Source of the DNA: Chitinophagaceae bacterium
Lineage (GTDB): Bacteria; Bacteroidota; Bacteroidia; Chitinophagales; Chitinophagaceae
NCBI GenBank assembly: GCA_018335935.1
Contig: JAGXRG010000057.1
Coordinates: 1-64,000, forward strand
DNA length: 64,000 bases
Direction: 5' to 3'
Below are positions 53,057 to 62,280 of the stretch, one piece after another (position 1 is the first letter of the stretch; each line of letters begins with the position of its first letter). Both the position numbers and the translations under genes were made by a program. The notes under the pieces were generated by a model. It had not been told where the DNA came from, did no database searches, and saw nothing but the letters and a program-made list of their open reading frames with translations.

Positions 53057-54883
53057 TTAAATATCGAGCTCCATTTTTAATTTGTCTTTTAACACTTTAA
53101 TCATAGGAAATTGAGCAATCATTAATTCGTATCTTTCTCTGCTACTCAACAATACAGGCCTATCTTCTTCTTGACCTTCTTGTTCTTCGAGTTCTACACT
53201 AAAATTAATTGCAGAATTATTAAACGAATTATATAACAAATCAATTAAAGAAGATTTTTCTTGATCAATAGATTTTTGTGCTGTTATAGAAGGAACATAA
53301 AATTTAAAATATATTTCAGAAATGAGTTCTACTCTTGCCGATTGAATAGTACTTACAGTAGAAATTTTTCCTCCAGCTTCATCTAACTTTTTTGTAAATA
53401 ACTCAATACAAGCTGTTAATCTTTCCATAGTTAATGGTTCAGCTTCTTTAACAGACTCAACTGTATATTTATCGCCTGCTTTCTCTCTTAATACATCTAA
53501 TAAAGATTTTTTTACAGCATTTTTTTGTGATGATGCAGTTTGTATAACTGACTTTTTGGTTTCTGGTTTTGGCTCAAATACTTGTGTAGTTGTAACTGGT
53601 TTTTCTTCTGGAATATAAGGAGAAGTAATTGTTTTTGTTGCGGGTTGTTTTGGTTCTTGCTCAACAAATAATTTAGCTTCTTTAGGTGGTTTTACTTGTA
53701 ACGATTGTATAGCTCTAAACTTTAAACCAACAGCATCATCAACTAATTTTTTTTTTACTATTTGTCCGTTCTGTGTACTAAGTTCAATTGCTTGTTGTAG
53801 AAAACTAAGTTTTATTAATGATAACTCAATATGAAGTTTTTTATTACGAGCCATTTTATAAGCCAGTTCGGCTTCATTAAGAATATTTAAAGAACTAATG
53901 ATATAGCCAATTTCTAAGTTCTGTGCTGTTGCATAATATTTTTCTTGCATGCCTTCTACTACATCTAGTAATTGTGCAGCTTTTGCATCTTTACAAACCA
54001 ATATATTTCTTAAAAATTCTGCAAATCCATTTAAGACCATATCTCCTTCAAAACCTTTTCTATTAATTTCATCAAACAACAGCAAAGCAGCAGCTAGGTC
54101 TTGTTCTTTTAAATGCTGAATTAGTTTAAAATAATAATCGTGATCTAAAATATTTAAATGTTCTATGGTGTTCTGATAATCTACTTCCCCTCCAGAAAAA
54201 CTTACAATCTTATCTAAGATACTTAAAGCATCTCTCATACAACCTTCACTTTTTTGTGCAATAATTTGCAAGGCTGCTTTATCGGCTTTAATATGCTCTT
54301 TATCGATTATTTCTTGTAAGTGCTCTACAGTATCATTTGTAGTGATTCGTTTAAAATCAAAAATCTGACAACGAGATAGAATGGTTGGTAAAATTTTATG
54401 CTTTTCTGTTGTGGCTAAAATAAAAATGGCATAGCTAGGTGGTTCTTCAAGCGTTTTAAGAAATGCATTAAAAGCACTTGCACTTAGCATATGTACCTCA
54501 TCAACAATATAAATTTTATACTTACCAGCTTGTGGGGCAAAACGAACTTGCTCTACTAAGCTTCTGATATCATCTACAGAATTATTACTTGCAGCATCGA
54601 GTTCATGAATGTTTAAAGAGCCGCCATCATTAAAACTAATACAGCTTGAACAAGTATTACAGGCTTCACCTTCAGGCGTAATATTGGTACAATTAATAGT
54701 TTTAGCTAAAATTCTAGCACAAGTTGTTTTACCAACACCTCTTGGTCCACAAAATAAAAATGCATGTGCTAATTGATTGTTTTTAATAGCATTTTTTAAA
54801 GTTGTAGTAATATGAGCCTGACCAACAACAGTATTAAATTCTTGTGGGCGATACTTACGTGCTGAAACTATGAATTTATCCAT
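53057..54883 (-). CDS. dnaX: DNA polymerase III subunits gamma/tau
   Basis: A 608-residue clamp-loader ATPase. Walker A is GPRGVGKTT (46-54), the zinc cysteines are C65, C75, C78 and C81, Walker B is YIVDEVHMLS (about 118-127), followed by the sensor LATTEKHKILPTILSRCQIFDF. The C-terminal half (about 370-608) is low complexity in part (KPVTTTQVFEPKPETKKS) and then forms a tau-like domain. It loads the sliding clamp and couples polymerases. It appears monocistronic. Confidence 0.96.
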   Translation of the reverse strand: MDKFIVSARKYRPQEFNTVVGQAHITTTLKNAIKNNQLAHAFLFCGPRGVGKTTCARILAKTINCTNITPEGEACNTCSSCISFNDGGSLNIHELDAASNNSVDDIRSLVEQVRFAPQAGKYKIYIVDEVHMLSASAFNAFLKTLEEPPSYAIFILATTEKHKILPTILSRCQIFDFKRITTNDTVEHLQEIIDKEHIKADKAALQIIAQKSEGCMRDALSILDKIVSFSGGEVDYQNTIEHLNILDHDYYFKLIQHLKEQDLAAALLLFDEINRKGFEGDMVLNGFAEFLRNILVCKDAKAAQLLDVVEGMQEKYYATAQNLEIGYIISSLNILNEAELAYKMARNKKLHIELSLIKLSFLQQAIELSTQNGQIVKKKLVDDAVGLKFRAIQSLQVKPPKEAKLFVEQEPKQPATKTITSPYIPEEKPVTTTQVFEPKPETKKSVIQTASSQKNAVKKSLLDVLREKAGDKYTVESVKEAEPLTMERLTACIELFTKKLDEAGGKISTVSTIQSARVELISEIYFKFYVPSITAQKSIDQEKSSLIDLLYNSFNNSAINFSVELEEQEGQEEDRPVLLSSRERYELMIAQFPMIKVLKDKLKMELDI

Positions 54884-54918
54884 ACAAGTTGCAAGTTAAG
54901 GGTTCAACTATTTTTATA

Positions 54919-54956
54919 CATAAAAAAAGAGAATAAGTTTTGCACTCATTCTCTTT
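54919..54956 (-). terminator. Rho-independent terminator after the cysteine-rich gene
   Basis: On the minus strand AAAGAGAATGAG pairs with CTTATTCTCTTT (one wobble) around TGCAAAA and is followed by a run of T. It lies about 20 nt after the stop of the cysteine-rich protein gene. Confidence 0.8.
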
Positions 54957-54976
54957 AAAGTATTAAAATCTACTCA

Positions 54977-55411
54977 TTAAGCTTTTTTACAATCTTTACT
55001 ACAAACATGCCCTTTTTCTCCATGAGTCATTACACACTTACCTTCTTTATGACAAGCATCTGTACAAACATGATCTTTTAATGCTTTTTTATCTTTACAA
55101 CATTCTTTTTTGCAATCAGCTTCACAGGCATGATCTTTTTTTGAATCTTTATCCTTACAACAAGGTTTCTTACAATCTGCTTTACAAGCTTTATCTTTTT
55201 TAGCATCCTTTTCTTTGCAACAAGCTTTTGTGCAAGCTTTTTCGCCTTTAGCTGTAACACATTTGCCTGCTTTATGACAAGCATCTGTACAAACGTGTTC
55301 TTTCATTGCAACTTTTTCTTTTGGTGCTTTTTCTTTTGTAGTTGAAGTTTGTGCATTTACTGCTAAACCTAAGCCTATAAAGAATAATACACACATGATT
55401 AATTTTTTCAT
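54977..55411 (-). CDS. Secreted cysteine- and lysine-rich repeat protein, putative metal-binding
   Basis: I do not recognise a named family. A 144-residue protein from ATG 55411 with a signal peptide (MKKLIMCVLFFIGLGLAVNAQ). The mature part of about 123 residues has 19 Cys, many Lys and Asp, and few hydrophobic residues. It is built from repeats: VCTDACHKxGKCV near both ends, and two or three copies of about 20 residues with the pattern ACxADCKKxCCKDKxxxKD in between. Such density of CC, CxxxC and HxxxxC suggests metal binding or disulphide packing. It has its own terminator. An upstream in-frame start at 55453 would break the signal peptide and is unlikely. Confidence 0.75.
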   Translation of the reverse strand: MKKLIMCVLFFIGLGLAVNAQTSTTKEKAPKEKVAMKEHVCTDACHKAGKCVTAKGEKACTKACCKEKDAKKDKACKADCKKPCCKDKDSKKDHACEADCKKECCKDKKALKDHVCTDACHKEGKCVMTHGEKGHVCSKDCKKA

Positions 55412-55474
55412 AATATTTTTTTTGAGATGAATAATAATATAATGGAGATTCAAAAAATAATAAATTACATACTA

Positions 55475-56650
55475 TTATTTATAATCCATTACTGGATGTC
55501 TTTCGAAAGGTAATTCATTTTCGTTAAAAATATATCTATAAGTTACCATTCTTCTACTTTGAGAGCCTCCTAAGCTTTTATAAATATTATGCATTTTAGG
55601 ATTCCAATCACCTGCCCAACCCATTTCATAACTATCGTACCAATTTTTATGTTGCATAAAGTAACCACAAGATTGAATGAGAAAACTATCTATACCCAAT
55701 GCTTGATATTTAGGAACAACCCCAAAAGCAAGGCCTGTAAGTTTTTTTCGTTTCATGGTCTTCTTCATCCAAAGCAATCTAAGCTTATTTAACAAAGTAA
55801 GCTTGCCGTTAAAATGCTTAAAATATTGATTTACATCAGGAATATTAATAAACATTGCAATAGGCTCATCTTTGTAATATGCAAACCAAATAACTCTTTC
55901 ATCCATAATGGGTTTCATGGTTTTGAAAAGCTTTTCAACTTCTGGCTTTGTAATGGCTTTTGCTTCTCCATGTTGTGCCCAGGCTGCATTATAAACAGTG
56001 GCAAAATCGTTGGCGTATTTACTGAGTTGATTAGACTCTACATGCCTTGCACTATAATCTGGTTTGGCTTTAAATTTATTATACCGTTCTTGAAATCTTG
56101 CAGGTAAATCATCATCAACACTCATAGAAAACCAATACTGATTGTAATAGTTTTTAAATCCATAGTTCTCAAAAAGATCTTGATAATAAGTAGGGTTAAA
56201 AGGCATTCCATAAACAGGCTCTTTATCGAATCCTTCAACCATTAAACCCCAGTATTTATCTCTATCCCCAAAATTTATTGGACCATCCATGGCTTGCATA
56301 CCTTGATCTTCTAACCATTTTTTTGCAGTATCAAATAATAAATTGGCTGCTTGCTGATTGTTGATGCATTCGAAAAAGCCTATTCCACCTGTTGCAAAAT
56401 CAGTGCCTTTATTGATGTATTTAGAATTTGTAAAAGCAGCAATACGACCAATGAATTCATTGGCTTCATTTTTTAAAACCCATCTTTTAGCTGTGCCGTA
56501 TTTGAAATTTTTATTAGTAGCAGGATTGAAAATATCTTGAATTTCTTTATCTAAAGGACGAATGTAATTAGGTGTATTTTTATTAATGACAACACTAGCT
56601 TGAATGAAATCATCTTCGTATTTTTTATGGGTAACTTCTCTGATTTGCAT
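55475..56650 (-). CDS. GNAT-like acyltransferase family protein
   Basis: A 391-residue cytoplasmic protein. Residues about 1-150 carry a GNAT-like half (EFIGRIAAFTNSKY, TGGIGFFECINN, WLEDQGMQAMDGPINFGDRD). The second half (about 190-391) contains FAYYKDEPIAMFINIPD and YQALGIDSFLIQSCG, as in a second acetyltransferase fold. The NFGDRDKYWGLMVEGF motif is common to a Bacteroidota group annotated only as GNAT or hypothetical. Substrate is unknown. It is 46 nt downstream of the RelA/SpoT gene on the same strand. Confidence 0.75.
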   Translation of the reverse strand: MQIREVTHKKYEDDFIQASVVINKNTPNYIRPLDKEIQDIFNPATNKNFKYGTAKRWVLKNEANEFIGRIAAFTNSKYINKGTDFATGGIGFFECINNQQAANLLFDTAKKWLEDQGMQAMDGPINFGDRDKYWGLMVEGFDKEPVYGMPFNPTYYQDLFENYGFKNYYNQYWFSMSVDDDLPARFQERYNKFKAKPDYSARHVESNQLSKYANDFATVYNAAWAQHGEAKAITKPEVEKLFKTMKPIMDERVIWFAYYKDEPIAMFINIPDVNQYFKHFNGKLTLLNKLRLLWMKKTMKRKKLTGLAFGVVPKYQALGIDSFLIQSCGYFMQHKNWYDSYEMGWAGDWNPKMHNIYKSLGGSQSRRMVTYRYIFNENELPFERHPVMDYK

Positions 56651-56696
56651 GATAAATTTTCTGGGTGCAAGATAATTGAATTAAAAAAATGAATCA

Positions 56697-58952
56697 CTAT
56701 TCTTCCGCATCAAAACGATCTACACTTTGTATACCTTCTACCTTTTTTAGGTTAATCACTAATTCTTCTAATTCTTCTTTATCTCTTACAAACACTTTTA
56801 TCATTCCTTCAAAAACACCAGATTCACTTTCTATACTAAGGCCTGCAATATTTATTTTCATTTGACCACTAATAATGCTGGTAATTTTATTAACTATTCC
56901 AACATCATCAAGCCCAATAATTTTTAACCCTGTTAAGAATGAAATTTCTTTGTTTTTAGCCCACTTAGTTTTTACAATTCTATGCCCATAATTACTCATG
57001 AGTTGGGTGGCATTAGGACAATTGGTTCTGTGAATTACCATTCCTTTTCCAATACTTACAAATCCAAATACATTATCTCCAGGAATAGGGTTACAACATT
57101 TGGCTAACTGATATTGAATTTGATCGCTGCTTTCTCCAAATATGATGAGTTCGGTTTCTTTTTTGGTATAATTTTTTGCATTAGGGTCATAAGCAGTTTC
57201 AATCTTCTCTACTATTACTGGTTTGGGTTGCTCTAATTTTTGACCAACAACAGAAAAGTCTTTTAACTCTTTTAAATCAATTTGCTTTATAGCAATTTTA
57301 TATAATAATTCTAATTGTGAACTTAGCTTATAAAAATTAGCAATTTCATCTAAATTGCCAGGTGTATAAGCAGCACCCATACCATCTAATTTTCTTTGCA
57401 AAATATACTTTCCATCTTCTGCAATTTTTCTTTTTTCTTCTCTTAAAGCATCTTTAATTTTTGCTCTTGCCTTTGCTGTTACTACATGTTGCAGCCAATC
57501 TTCACTAGGTTTTTGTTTATTACTAGTAATGATTTCTATTTGATCTCCACTTCTAAGTTTATGACTTATAGGAACCAATTTATGATGCACTTTAGCTCCA
57601 ATACATTTGCTGCCCACAGCAGAGTGAATAGAAAACGCAAAATCTAAAGCTGAGCTGCCTTTTGGCAACATTTTAATTTCGCCTTTTGGTGTGTATACAT
57701 AAATTTCTTCGGCAAGAAACGATGTTTTAAAATCTTGTAAAAAATCAATGCCATCTGTATCTTGGCTATTGATGACTTCTCTGATTTGAGTAAACCATTT
57801 ATCAAATCTATCTTCAACATTAGTACCTTCTTTATATTTAAAATGAGCTGCTAAACCTTTTTCAGCAATTTCATTCATTCTTGCTGTTCTTATTTGCACT
57901 TCTACCCATCGACCTTGTGGACCTAAAACAGTTGTGTGTAAAGCTTCGTAACCATTGCTCTTTGGATTACTCAACCAATCTCTTAAACGTTCTGGTCGTG
58001 GATTATAAGCATCTGCAATTACGCTATACACTTTCCAACAATCTGATTTTTCGTTTTCAAGTGTCGAATTAATGATAATTCTAATAGCAAACAAATCGTA
58101 CACTTCATTAAAAGTTACTCCTTGCTTTTTTATTTTATTCCAAATGGAGTGAATACTTTTTGGGCGACCATAAATCTCAAAATCTAAATTGGTTTTTTGT
58201 AATTTTTCTCGAAGTGGTTTAATAAACTCATTAATATAGCGGGTTCTTTCTCGTTTAGTTTCTGAAAGTTTTTTAGCAATATCTTTATAAGTATCTGGCT
58301 CAAGATATTTCATAGATAAATCTTCTAACTCAGATTTAATTTTATACAATCCCATTCTATGAGCTAGTGGTGCATAAACCCAAACTGTTTCAGATGATAT
58401 TTTCAATTGCTTTTCTCGTTTCATAGAATCGAGGGTTCGCATATTGTGTAAACGATCAGCTAGCTTTATTAAAATTACTCTTGGATCATCAGTTAGTGTT
58501 AGTAAAATCTTTTTAAAGTTCTCGGCTTGTTGAGAACTGTTGGCATCCATTACATTGGATATTTTTGTTAAGCCATCAACAATTTTAGCTATTTCTGTTC
58601 CAAACTCTCTTTCAATATCATCTAACCCCAATTCAGTGTCTTCAACAGTATCATGCAATAAAGCACAAATGGTACTCCGTACACCAAGGCCTATTTCTTC
58701 AACACAAATCATAGCAACTGCTAAAGGATGCAGAATATATGGTTCACCAGTTTTACGCCGCATTGTTTTATGAGCTTCTGCACTCATTTCAAAAGCTAAA
58801 CGAACAGTTTCTTTATCACCTTTTTTAAGCTTTGGTGCAAGTTGACGTAGTAGTGCCCTATAATGACGAAGAATTAATTTTCTTTCTTCAGCATCAGTTA
58901 AACTGTATTTAGGAACCAAATTTTCTTTATCTGTTATTTGCTCACTCATCAT
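56697..58952 (-). CDS. Bifunctional (p)ppGpp synthetase/hydrolase (RelA/SpoT)
   Basis: A 751-residue stringent-response enzyme. The HD hydrolase domain (about 50-200) contains YILHPLAVAMI and ALLHDTVEDT. The synthetase domain (about 250-370) contains GRPKSIHSIWNKIKKQG, YDLFAIRIII and RLRDWLSNPKSNGYEALHT, close to the RFKD class of bifunctional enzymes. TGS (about 405-465; VYTPKGEIKMLPKGSSALDF) and C-terminal ACT (about 670-751) domains follow, with CCNPIPGDNVFGFVSIG between. Both activities should be intact. ATGs at 58952 and 58949 are adjacent. Confidence 0.96.
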   Translation of the reverse strand: MMSEQITDKENLVPKYSLTDAEERKLILRHYRALLRQLAPKLKKGDKETVRLAFEMSAEAHKTMRRKTGEPYILHPLAVAMICVEEIGLGVRSTICALLHDTVEDTELGLDDIEREFGTEIAKIVDGLTKISNVMDANSSQQAENFKKILLTLTDDPRVILIKLADRLHNMRTLDSMKREKQLKISSETVWVYAPLAHRMGLYKIKSELEDLSMKYLEPDTYKDIAKKLSETKRERTRYINEFIKPLREKLQKTNLDFEIYGRPKSIHSIWNKIKKQGVTFNEVYDLFAIRIIINSTLENEKSDCWKVYSVIADAYNPRPERLRDWLSNPKSNGYEALHTTVLGPQGRWVEVQIRTARMNEIAEKGLAAHFKYKEGTNVEDRFDKWFTQIREVINSQDTDGIDFLQDFKTSFLAEEIYVYTPKGEIKMLPKGSSALDFAFSIHSAVGSKCIGAKVHHKLVPISHKLRSGDQIEIITSNKQKPSEDWLQHVVTAKARAKIKDALREEKRKIAEDGKYILQRKLDGMGAAYTPGNLDEIANFYKLSSQLELLYKIAIKQIDLKELKDFSVVGQKLEQPKPVIVEKIETAYDPNAKNYTKKETELIIFGESSDQIQYQLAKCCNPIPGDNVFGFVSIGKGMVIHRTNCPNATQLMSNYGHRIVKTKWAKNKEISFLTGLKIIGLDDVGIVNKITSIISGQMKINIAGLSIESESGVFEGMIKVFVRDKEELEELVINLKKVEGIQSVDRFDAEE

Positions 58953-59057
58953 CGTAACGAATATAATACAAAGTAAGATACATTAACAACATCAATCATT
59001 TGTTTCAACTAGCTTTGAAAATATTTTTTTGAACCAAAATTTTGTAAATCATTAGAC

Positions 59058-60251
59058 TTGAAAAAGCAAATTAAAAATTTATTTCATTTTGCTGAATTAG
59101 ACACTAAAATCATTCTTGGCTTAATGAGTGGTACTTCTTTAGATGGATTAGATATTGCTCTTTGTAAAATTTCTGGAAATGGAATTAATACCACTTGTGA
59201 ACTTCTGCAATTTGAAACCATTCCTTACTCGAATGAATTGAAAAATGAATTGAAAACTATTTTTTGTAAAGAAGAAGTGAGTTTAGAAAAAGTTTGTGTG
59301 TTGAATAATTTTATTGGAAAGCATCATGCACAACTCATTAATCAATGTTTACAAAAATGGAATATTAAAAATGAAGAGGTAGATTTAGTGGCAAGCCATG
59401 GACAAACTATTTATCATGCACCAAAACATAAACATCCTAATTCTTGTTATGACAATGCCACTTTACAAATTGGAGATGCTGATCAAATAGCTGTAAATAC
59501 AGGTATTATAACGATTAGTGATTTCAGGCAAAAACATATTGCTGCTGGTGGAGAAGGAGCTCCTTTGGCTGTTTATGGAGATTATTTTTTGTTGAGTAGT
59601 GAAGATGAAAATAGAATTTTATTAAATATTGGCGGCATTTCTAACTTTACTTTTTTACCAAAGAATTTAAATTTTGCAGAAGTTATTTGCACAGATATTG
59701 GACCAGGCAATACTTTAATGGATGCTTATATTCAACAACATTTTGAAGGATTACAATTTGATGAAAATGCTGCAATTGCTTTACAAGGAAAAGTAAATGA
59801 TGATTTATTAAACGCTCTAATGGTTCATGATTTCTTTCAACAAAATTTTCCAAAATCTACAGGACAAGAAATTTTTAATTTGAATTTTATTGAAGACGCT
59901 TTAGCAAAAACAAAAGGAATTAGTGAAGAAGATGTTTTAGCAACATTAAGTTTATTCACTGCTAAAACAATAGCAAATGCAATTCAACAAAATATTTTTG
60001 AACAAGATTTCACTATCTATACAAGTGGTGGCGGTATTCATAATCCTTTGTTGATGCTAAATCTGCAAAATGAATTGCCTAATATTAAAATTGAAAGCAC
60101 AGCAACTCTTGGTATCAATCCAAATGCTAAAGAAGCTATTTTATTTGCAGTTTTAGCCAATGAATGCATTAGTGGAGATTCAGAATTTTATACTTCAAAT
60201 CATAAAAACATTCCCATCATTACCATGGGAAAAATTAGTTTACCCAATTAG
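59058..60251 (+). CDS. anmK: Anhydro-N-acetylmuramic acid kinase
   Basis: A 397-residue sugar kinase of the ASKHA fold that converts 1,6-anhydro-MurNAc from peptidoglycan turnover to MurNAc 6-phosphate. Motifs are LGLMSGTSLDGLD (ATP site), VASHGQTIYHAP, AVNTGIITISDFRQKHIAAGGEGAPL (quoted in parts; catalytic Asp in SDFR), NIGGISNF, and TSGGGIHNPLLM. The only in-frame start ahead of the ATP motif is TTG 59058, giving about 20 extra residues before it. It is divergent from the RelA/SpoT gene. Confidence 0.94.
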   Translation: MKKQIKNLFHFAELDTKIILGLMSGTSLDGLDIALCKISGNGINTTCELLQFETIPYSNELKNELKTIFCKEEVSLEKVCVLNNFIGKHHAQLINQCLQKWNIKNEEVDLVASHGQTIYHAPKHKHPNSCYDNATLQIGDADQIAVNTGIITISDFRQKHIAAGGEGAPLAVYGDYFLLSSEDENRILLNIGGISNFTFLPKNLNFAEVICTDIGPGNTLMDAYIQQHFEGLQFDENAAIALQGKVNDDLLNALMVHDFFQQNFPKSTGQEIFNLNFIEDALAKTKGISEEDVLATLSLFTAKTIANAIQQNIFEQDFTIYTSGGGIHNPLLMLNLQNELPNIKIESTATLGINPNAKEAILFAVLANECISGDSEFYTSNHKNIPIITMGKISLPN

Positions 60252-60282
60252 GAATTGGGGATTTGGAATTTGGTTGTTTTAT

Positions 60283-60368
60283 CGTCTTTTCGAGAGAGGC
60301 ACGAACGAGAAATCTGTTGAAATGAAATGAGATTTCTCGTTCCGATTTAATCGGAATTCGAAATGACG
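60283..60368. repeat. CGTCATTTCGA palindromic element, copy 2
   Basis: An 86-bp element with ends CGTCTTTTCGA and TCGAAATGACG (one mismatch) and an inner AGATTTCTCGTT/AACGAGAAATCT pair. It carries a short extra palindrome CCGATTTAATCGG near its right end. It lies between anmK and the J-domain/KTSC gene and ends 12 nt from that gene's stop. Confidence 0.75.
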
Positions 60369-60379
60369 AAATGCTATAA

Positions 60380-60826
60380 TTATGCAGCAACCAATTTATT
60401 TGTGCTTCTATACACAAACTCTGTTGAAATATGTCTTCGTAAAAATCTTGCTTGAGATGGTGCATTTACCAACTTCACATAAACAGATTTTGGAACTCCA
60501 AAATATTCGTAACAAGATCCATCAGAAAAATTAATAGTTAATGTTTCTGCTTTATACTCAAAATCTTCAATGCTTGAAGTACTGATGGTATTGTTATATT
60601 GATCTAAAGAAGCTTCAATAGTTTCTGGTGCAATACTTACTAAAAAATGATAGGCTTCAATAATAGTTTTACTCTTATTTTCTGCAATAATTTTTTCAGC
60701 ATCATTGTCTTGAAACTTATCAGGATGATAAGCTTTCATTAAGTTTCTATAAATCGATTTTAAATCGGCTAAACTTGTTTTTTCAGTAACTTCTAAAAGT
60801 CTTCTATAAGAATCTATTTTTCTCAT
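60380..60826 (-). CDS. J-domain/KTSC domain fusion protein
   Basis: A 148-residue protein. Residues about 4-65 form a DnaJ-type J domain with the HPD motif intact (H34-P35-D36 in KAYHPDKFQD), so it should stimulate a DnaK-type ATPase. Residues about 83-143 form a KTSC domain (FSDGSCYEYFGVPKSVYVKL), a small domain often seen alone or with lysyl-tRNA synthetase. The combination suggests a co-chaperone that targets a specific client. It is bracketed by CGTCATTTCGA elements at 60283-60368 and 60843-60923. Confidence 0.88.
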   Translation of the reverse strand: MRKIDSYRRLLEVTEKTSLADLKSIYRNLMKAYHPDKFQDNDAEKIIAENKSKTIIEAYHFLVSIAPETIEASLDQYNNTISTSSIEDFEYKAETLTINFSDGSCYEYFGVPKSVYVKLVNAPSQARFLRRHISTEFVYRSTNKLVAA

Positions 60827-60842
60827 GTGCTTTATTTTTTTT

Positions 60843-60923
60843 CGTCATTTCGAAGGTTCGTGCCTGAGAAATCTCTAAGTTTTAAATAACAGATTTCTCG
60901 TTCATTCCTCTCTCGAAAAGACG
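60843..60923. repeat. CGTCATTTCGA palindromic element, copy 3
   Basis: An 81-bp element with ends CGTCATTTCGA and TCGAAAAGACG and an inner GAGAAATCT/AGATTTCTC pair. It sits 16 nt upstream of the J-domain/KTSC start and is the partner of the element on the gene's other side. Confidence 0.75.
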
Positions 60924-60931
60924 TATTATTT

Positions 60932-60964
60932 TTTTAGTGGTTGGTGTGACACCAACCACTAAAA
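60932..60964. repeat. Perfect palindrome between the DEAD-box helicase and the repeat element
   Basis: TTTTAGTGGTTGGTGT pairs with ACACCAACCACTAAAA around one central G, a 16-bp stem. It begins 9 nt after the rhlE-like stop. There is no T run beyond the stem on the minus strand, so terminator function is uncertain although the position fits. Confidence 0.7.
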
Positions 60965-60972
60965 TATTTTAA

Positions 60973-62262
60973 TTATCTCGCTGTTCTGTGTTGAAATTTA
61001 ATTTGACTTCCTGCTCTTTTTGGAAACTCTCTACTTGGAGCATGAGGGCCATTTTTATTGAAAGAAGATTTGTTGCCAAAATTTCTTTGTCGGCCAAATG
61101 AAATCGTGTCTTCTACCTGATGATTCATTAAAGGATAATCATGATTTTCTACTACATCAATTTGTTTGCCTATCAACTTTTGAATGTCTTTTAAAAATGG
61201 TTTTTCTTCAGCATCACAAAATGCAATGGCAATACCACTTGCACCAGCTCTACCAGTTCTTCCAATTCTATGTACATAAGATTCAGCAACGTTTGGTAAT
61301 TCAAAATTGATCACGTGAGTCAATTCATCAATATCAATTCCTCTTGCAGCAATATCAGTAGCAACAAGTACTCTTGTTTGTTTCGATTTAAAATTGTTCA
61401 ATGCACTTTGTCGTGCATTTTGAGATTTGTTACCATGTATAGCTTCAGATCTAATTCCAATTTTACTCAATCCTTCAGCAACTTTATTTGCACCATGTTT
61501 GGTGCGAGTAAATACTAAAGCTCTTTCGATAGATGTATCTTTTAAAATATCTACCAACAGATTTTTCTTATTGCCTTTATCAACAAAATATACTACTTGA
61601 TTAATTATTTCAACAGTAGTTGATGCTGGGGTTACTTCTACTTTTTTTGGATTCGATAAAATTGAATTCGATAATTCAATAATATCATTTGGCATGGTTG
61701 CAGAGAAAAATAATGATTGTCGTTTTGTAGGAAGTTTAGCAATGATTTTTTTAACATCATGCACAAAACCCATATCTAACATTCTATCAGCTTCATCTAA
61801 AACAAAGAATTGAATGTGATTAAGGTTTACTAATTTTTGATTCATTAAATCTAACAATCTACCTGGTGTTGCAATTAAAATATCTAATCCAAATTTTAAT
61901 GCTTCAACCTGACTGTGTTGATTCACTCCACCAAAAATTACTTTATTTCTTAAAGGTGTATTTCTACCATAACTATCAAAACTTTCGCCAATCTGAATGG
62001 CTAATTCTCTGGTGGGTGTAAGTATTAAGCAACGAACTTCTCTTTTACCTGCACTAAGATGTTTATCTTGACAAAGTAATTGAATAATAGGAATAGCAAA
62101 GGCTGCAGTTTTTCCTGTACCTGTTTGTGCAACGCCTAATAAATCTTTTTTATCTAATACAATAGGAATGGCTTGTTGTTGAATGGGTGTGGGTGTTGTA
62201 TACCCCTCTGACTTCAAAGCCTTTAAAATAGGCTCGATCAGCTGTAAATTTTCGAATAACAT
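60973..62262 (-). CDS. DEAD-box RNA helicase (RhlE-like)
   Basis: A 429-residue ATP-dependent RNA helicase. In order: Q motif (PTPIQQQAIP), Walker A AQTGTGKT, PTRELAIQIG, GGVNQHSQ, TPGRLLDL, VLDEADRMLDMGF, SATMP, and the second domain with ARGIDIDELTHVINFELP and HRIGRTGRAG. The last about 55 residues are basic and Gly/Asn rich (RQRNFGNKSSFNKNGP), typical of an RNA-binding tail. Such enzymes remodel rRNA and cold-stabilised mRNA. The leader of about 110 nt contains an inverted repeat at 62281-62318, so the gene may be regulated through RNA structure. Confidence 0.93.
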   Translation of the reverse strand: MLFENLQLIEPILKALKSEGYTTPTPIQQQAIPIVLDKKDLLGVAQTGTGKTAAFAIPIIQLLCQDKHLSAGKREVRCLILTPTRELAIQIGESFDSYGRNTPLRNKVIFGGVNQHSQVEALKFGLDILIATPGRLLDLMNQKLVNLNHIQFFVLDEADRMLDMGFVHDVKKIIAKLPTKRQSLFFSATMPNDIIELSNSILSNPKKVEVTPASTTVEIINQVVYFVDKGNKKNLLVDILKDTSIERALVFTRTKHGANKVAEGLSKIGIRSEAIHGNKSQNARQSALNNFKSKQTRVLVATDIAARGIDIDELTHVINFELPNVAESYVHRIGRTGRAGASGIAIAFCDAEEKPFLKDIQKLIGKQIDVVENHDYPLMNHQVEDTISFGRQRNFGNKSSFNKNGPHAPSREFPKRAGSQIKFQHRTAR

Positions 62263-62280
62263 TTATGTTTTATTTAATTT

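Noticed and set aside
55078-55284. A 68-residue basic frame overlapping the cysteine-rich gene
   Set aside because: It is an alternative frame on the same strand created by the repeat's AAA/AAG-rich codons; it has no signal peptide or start context.
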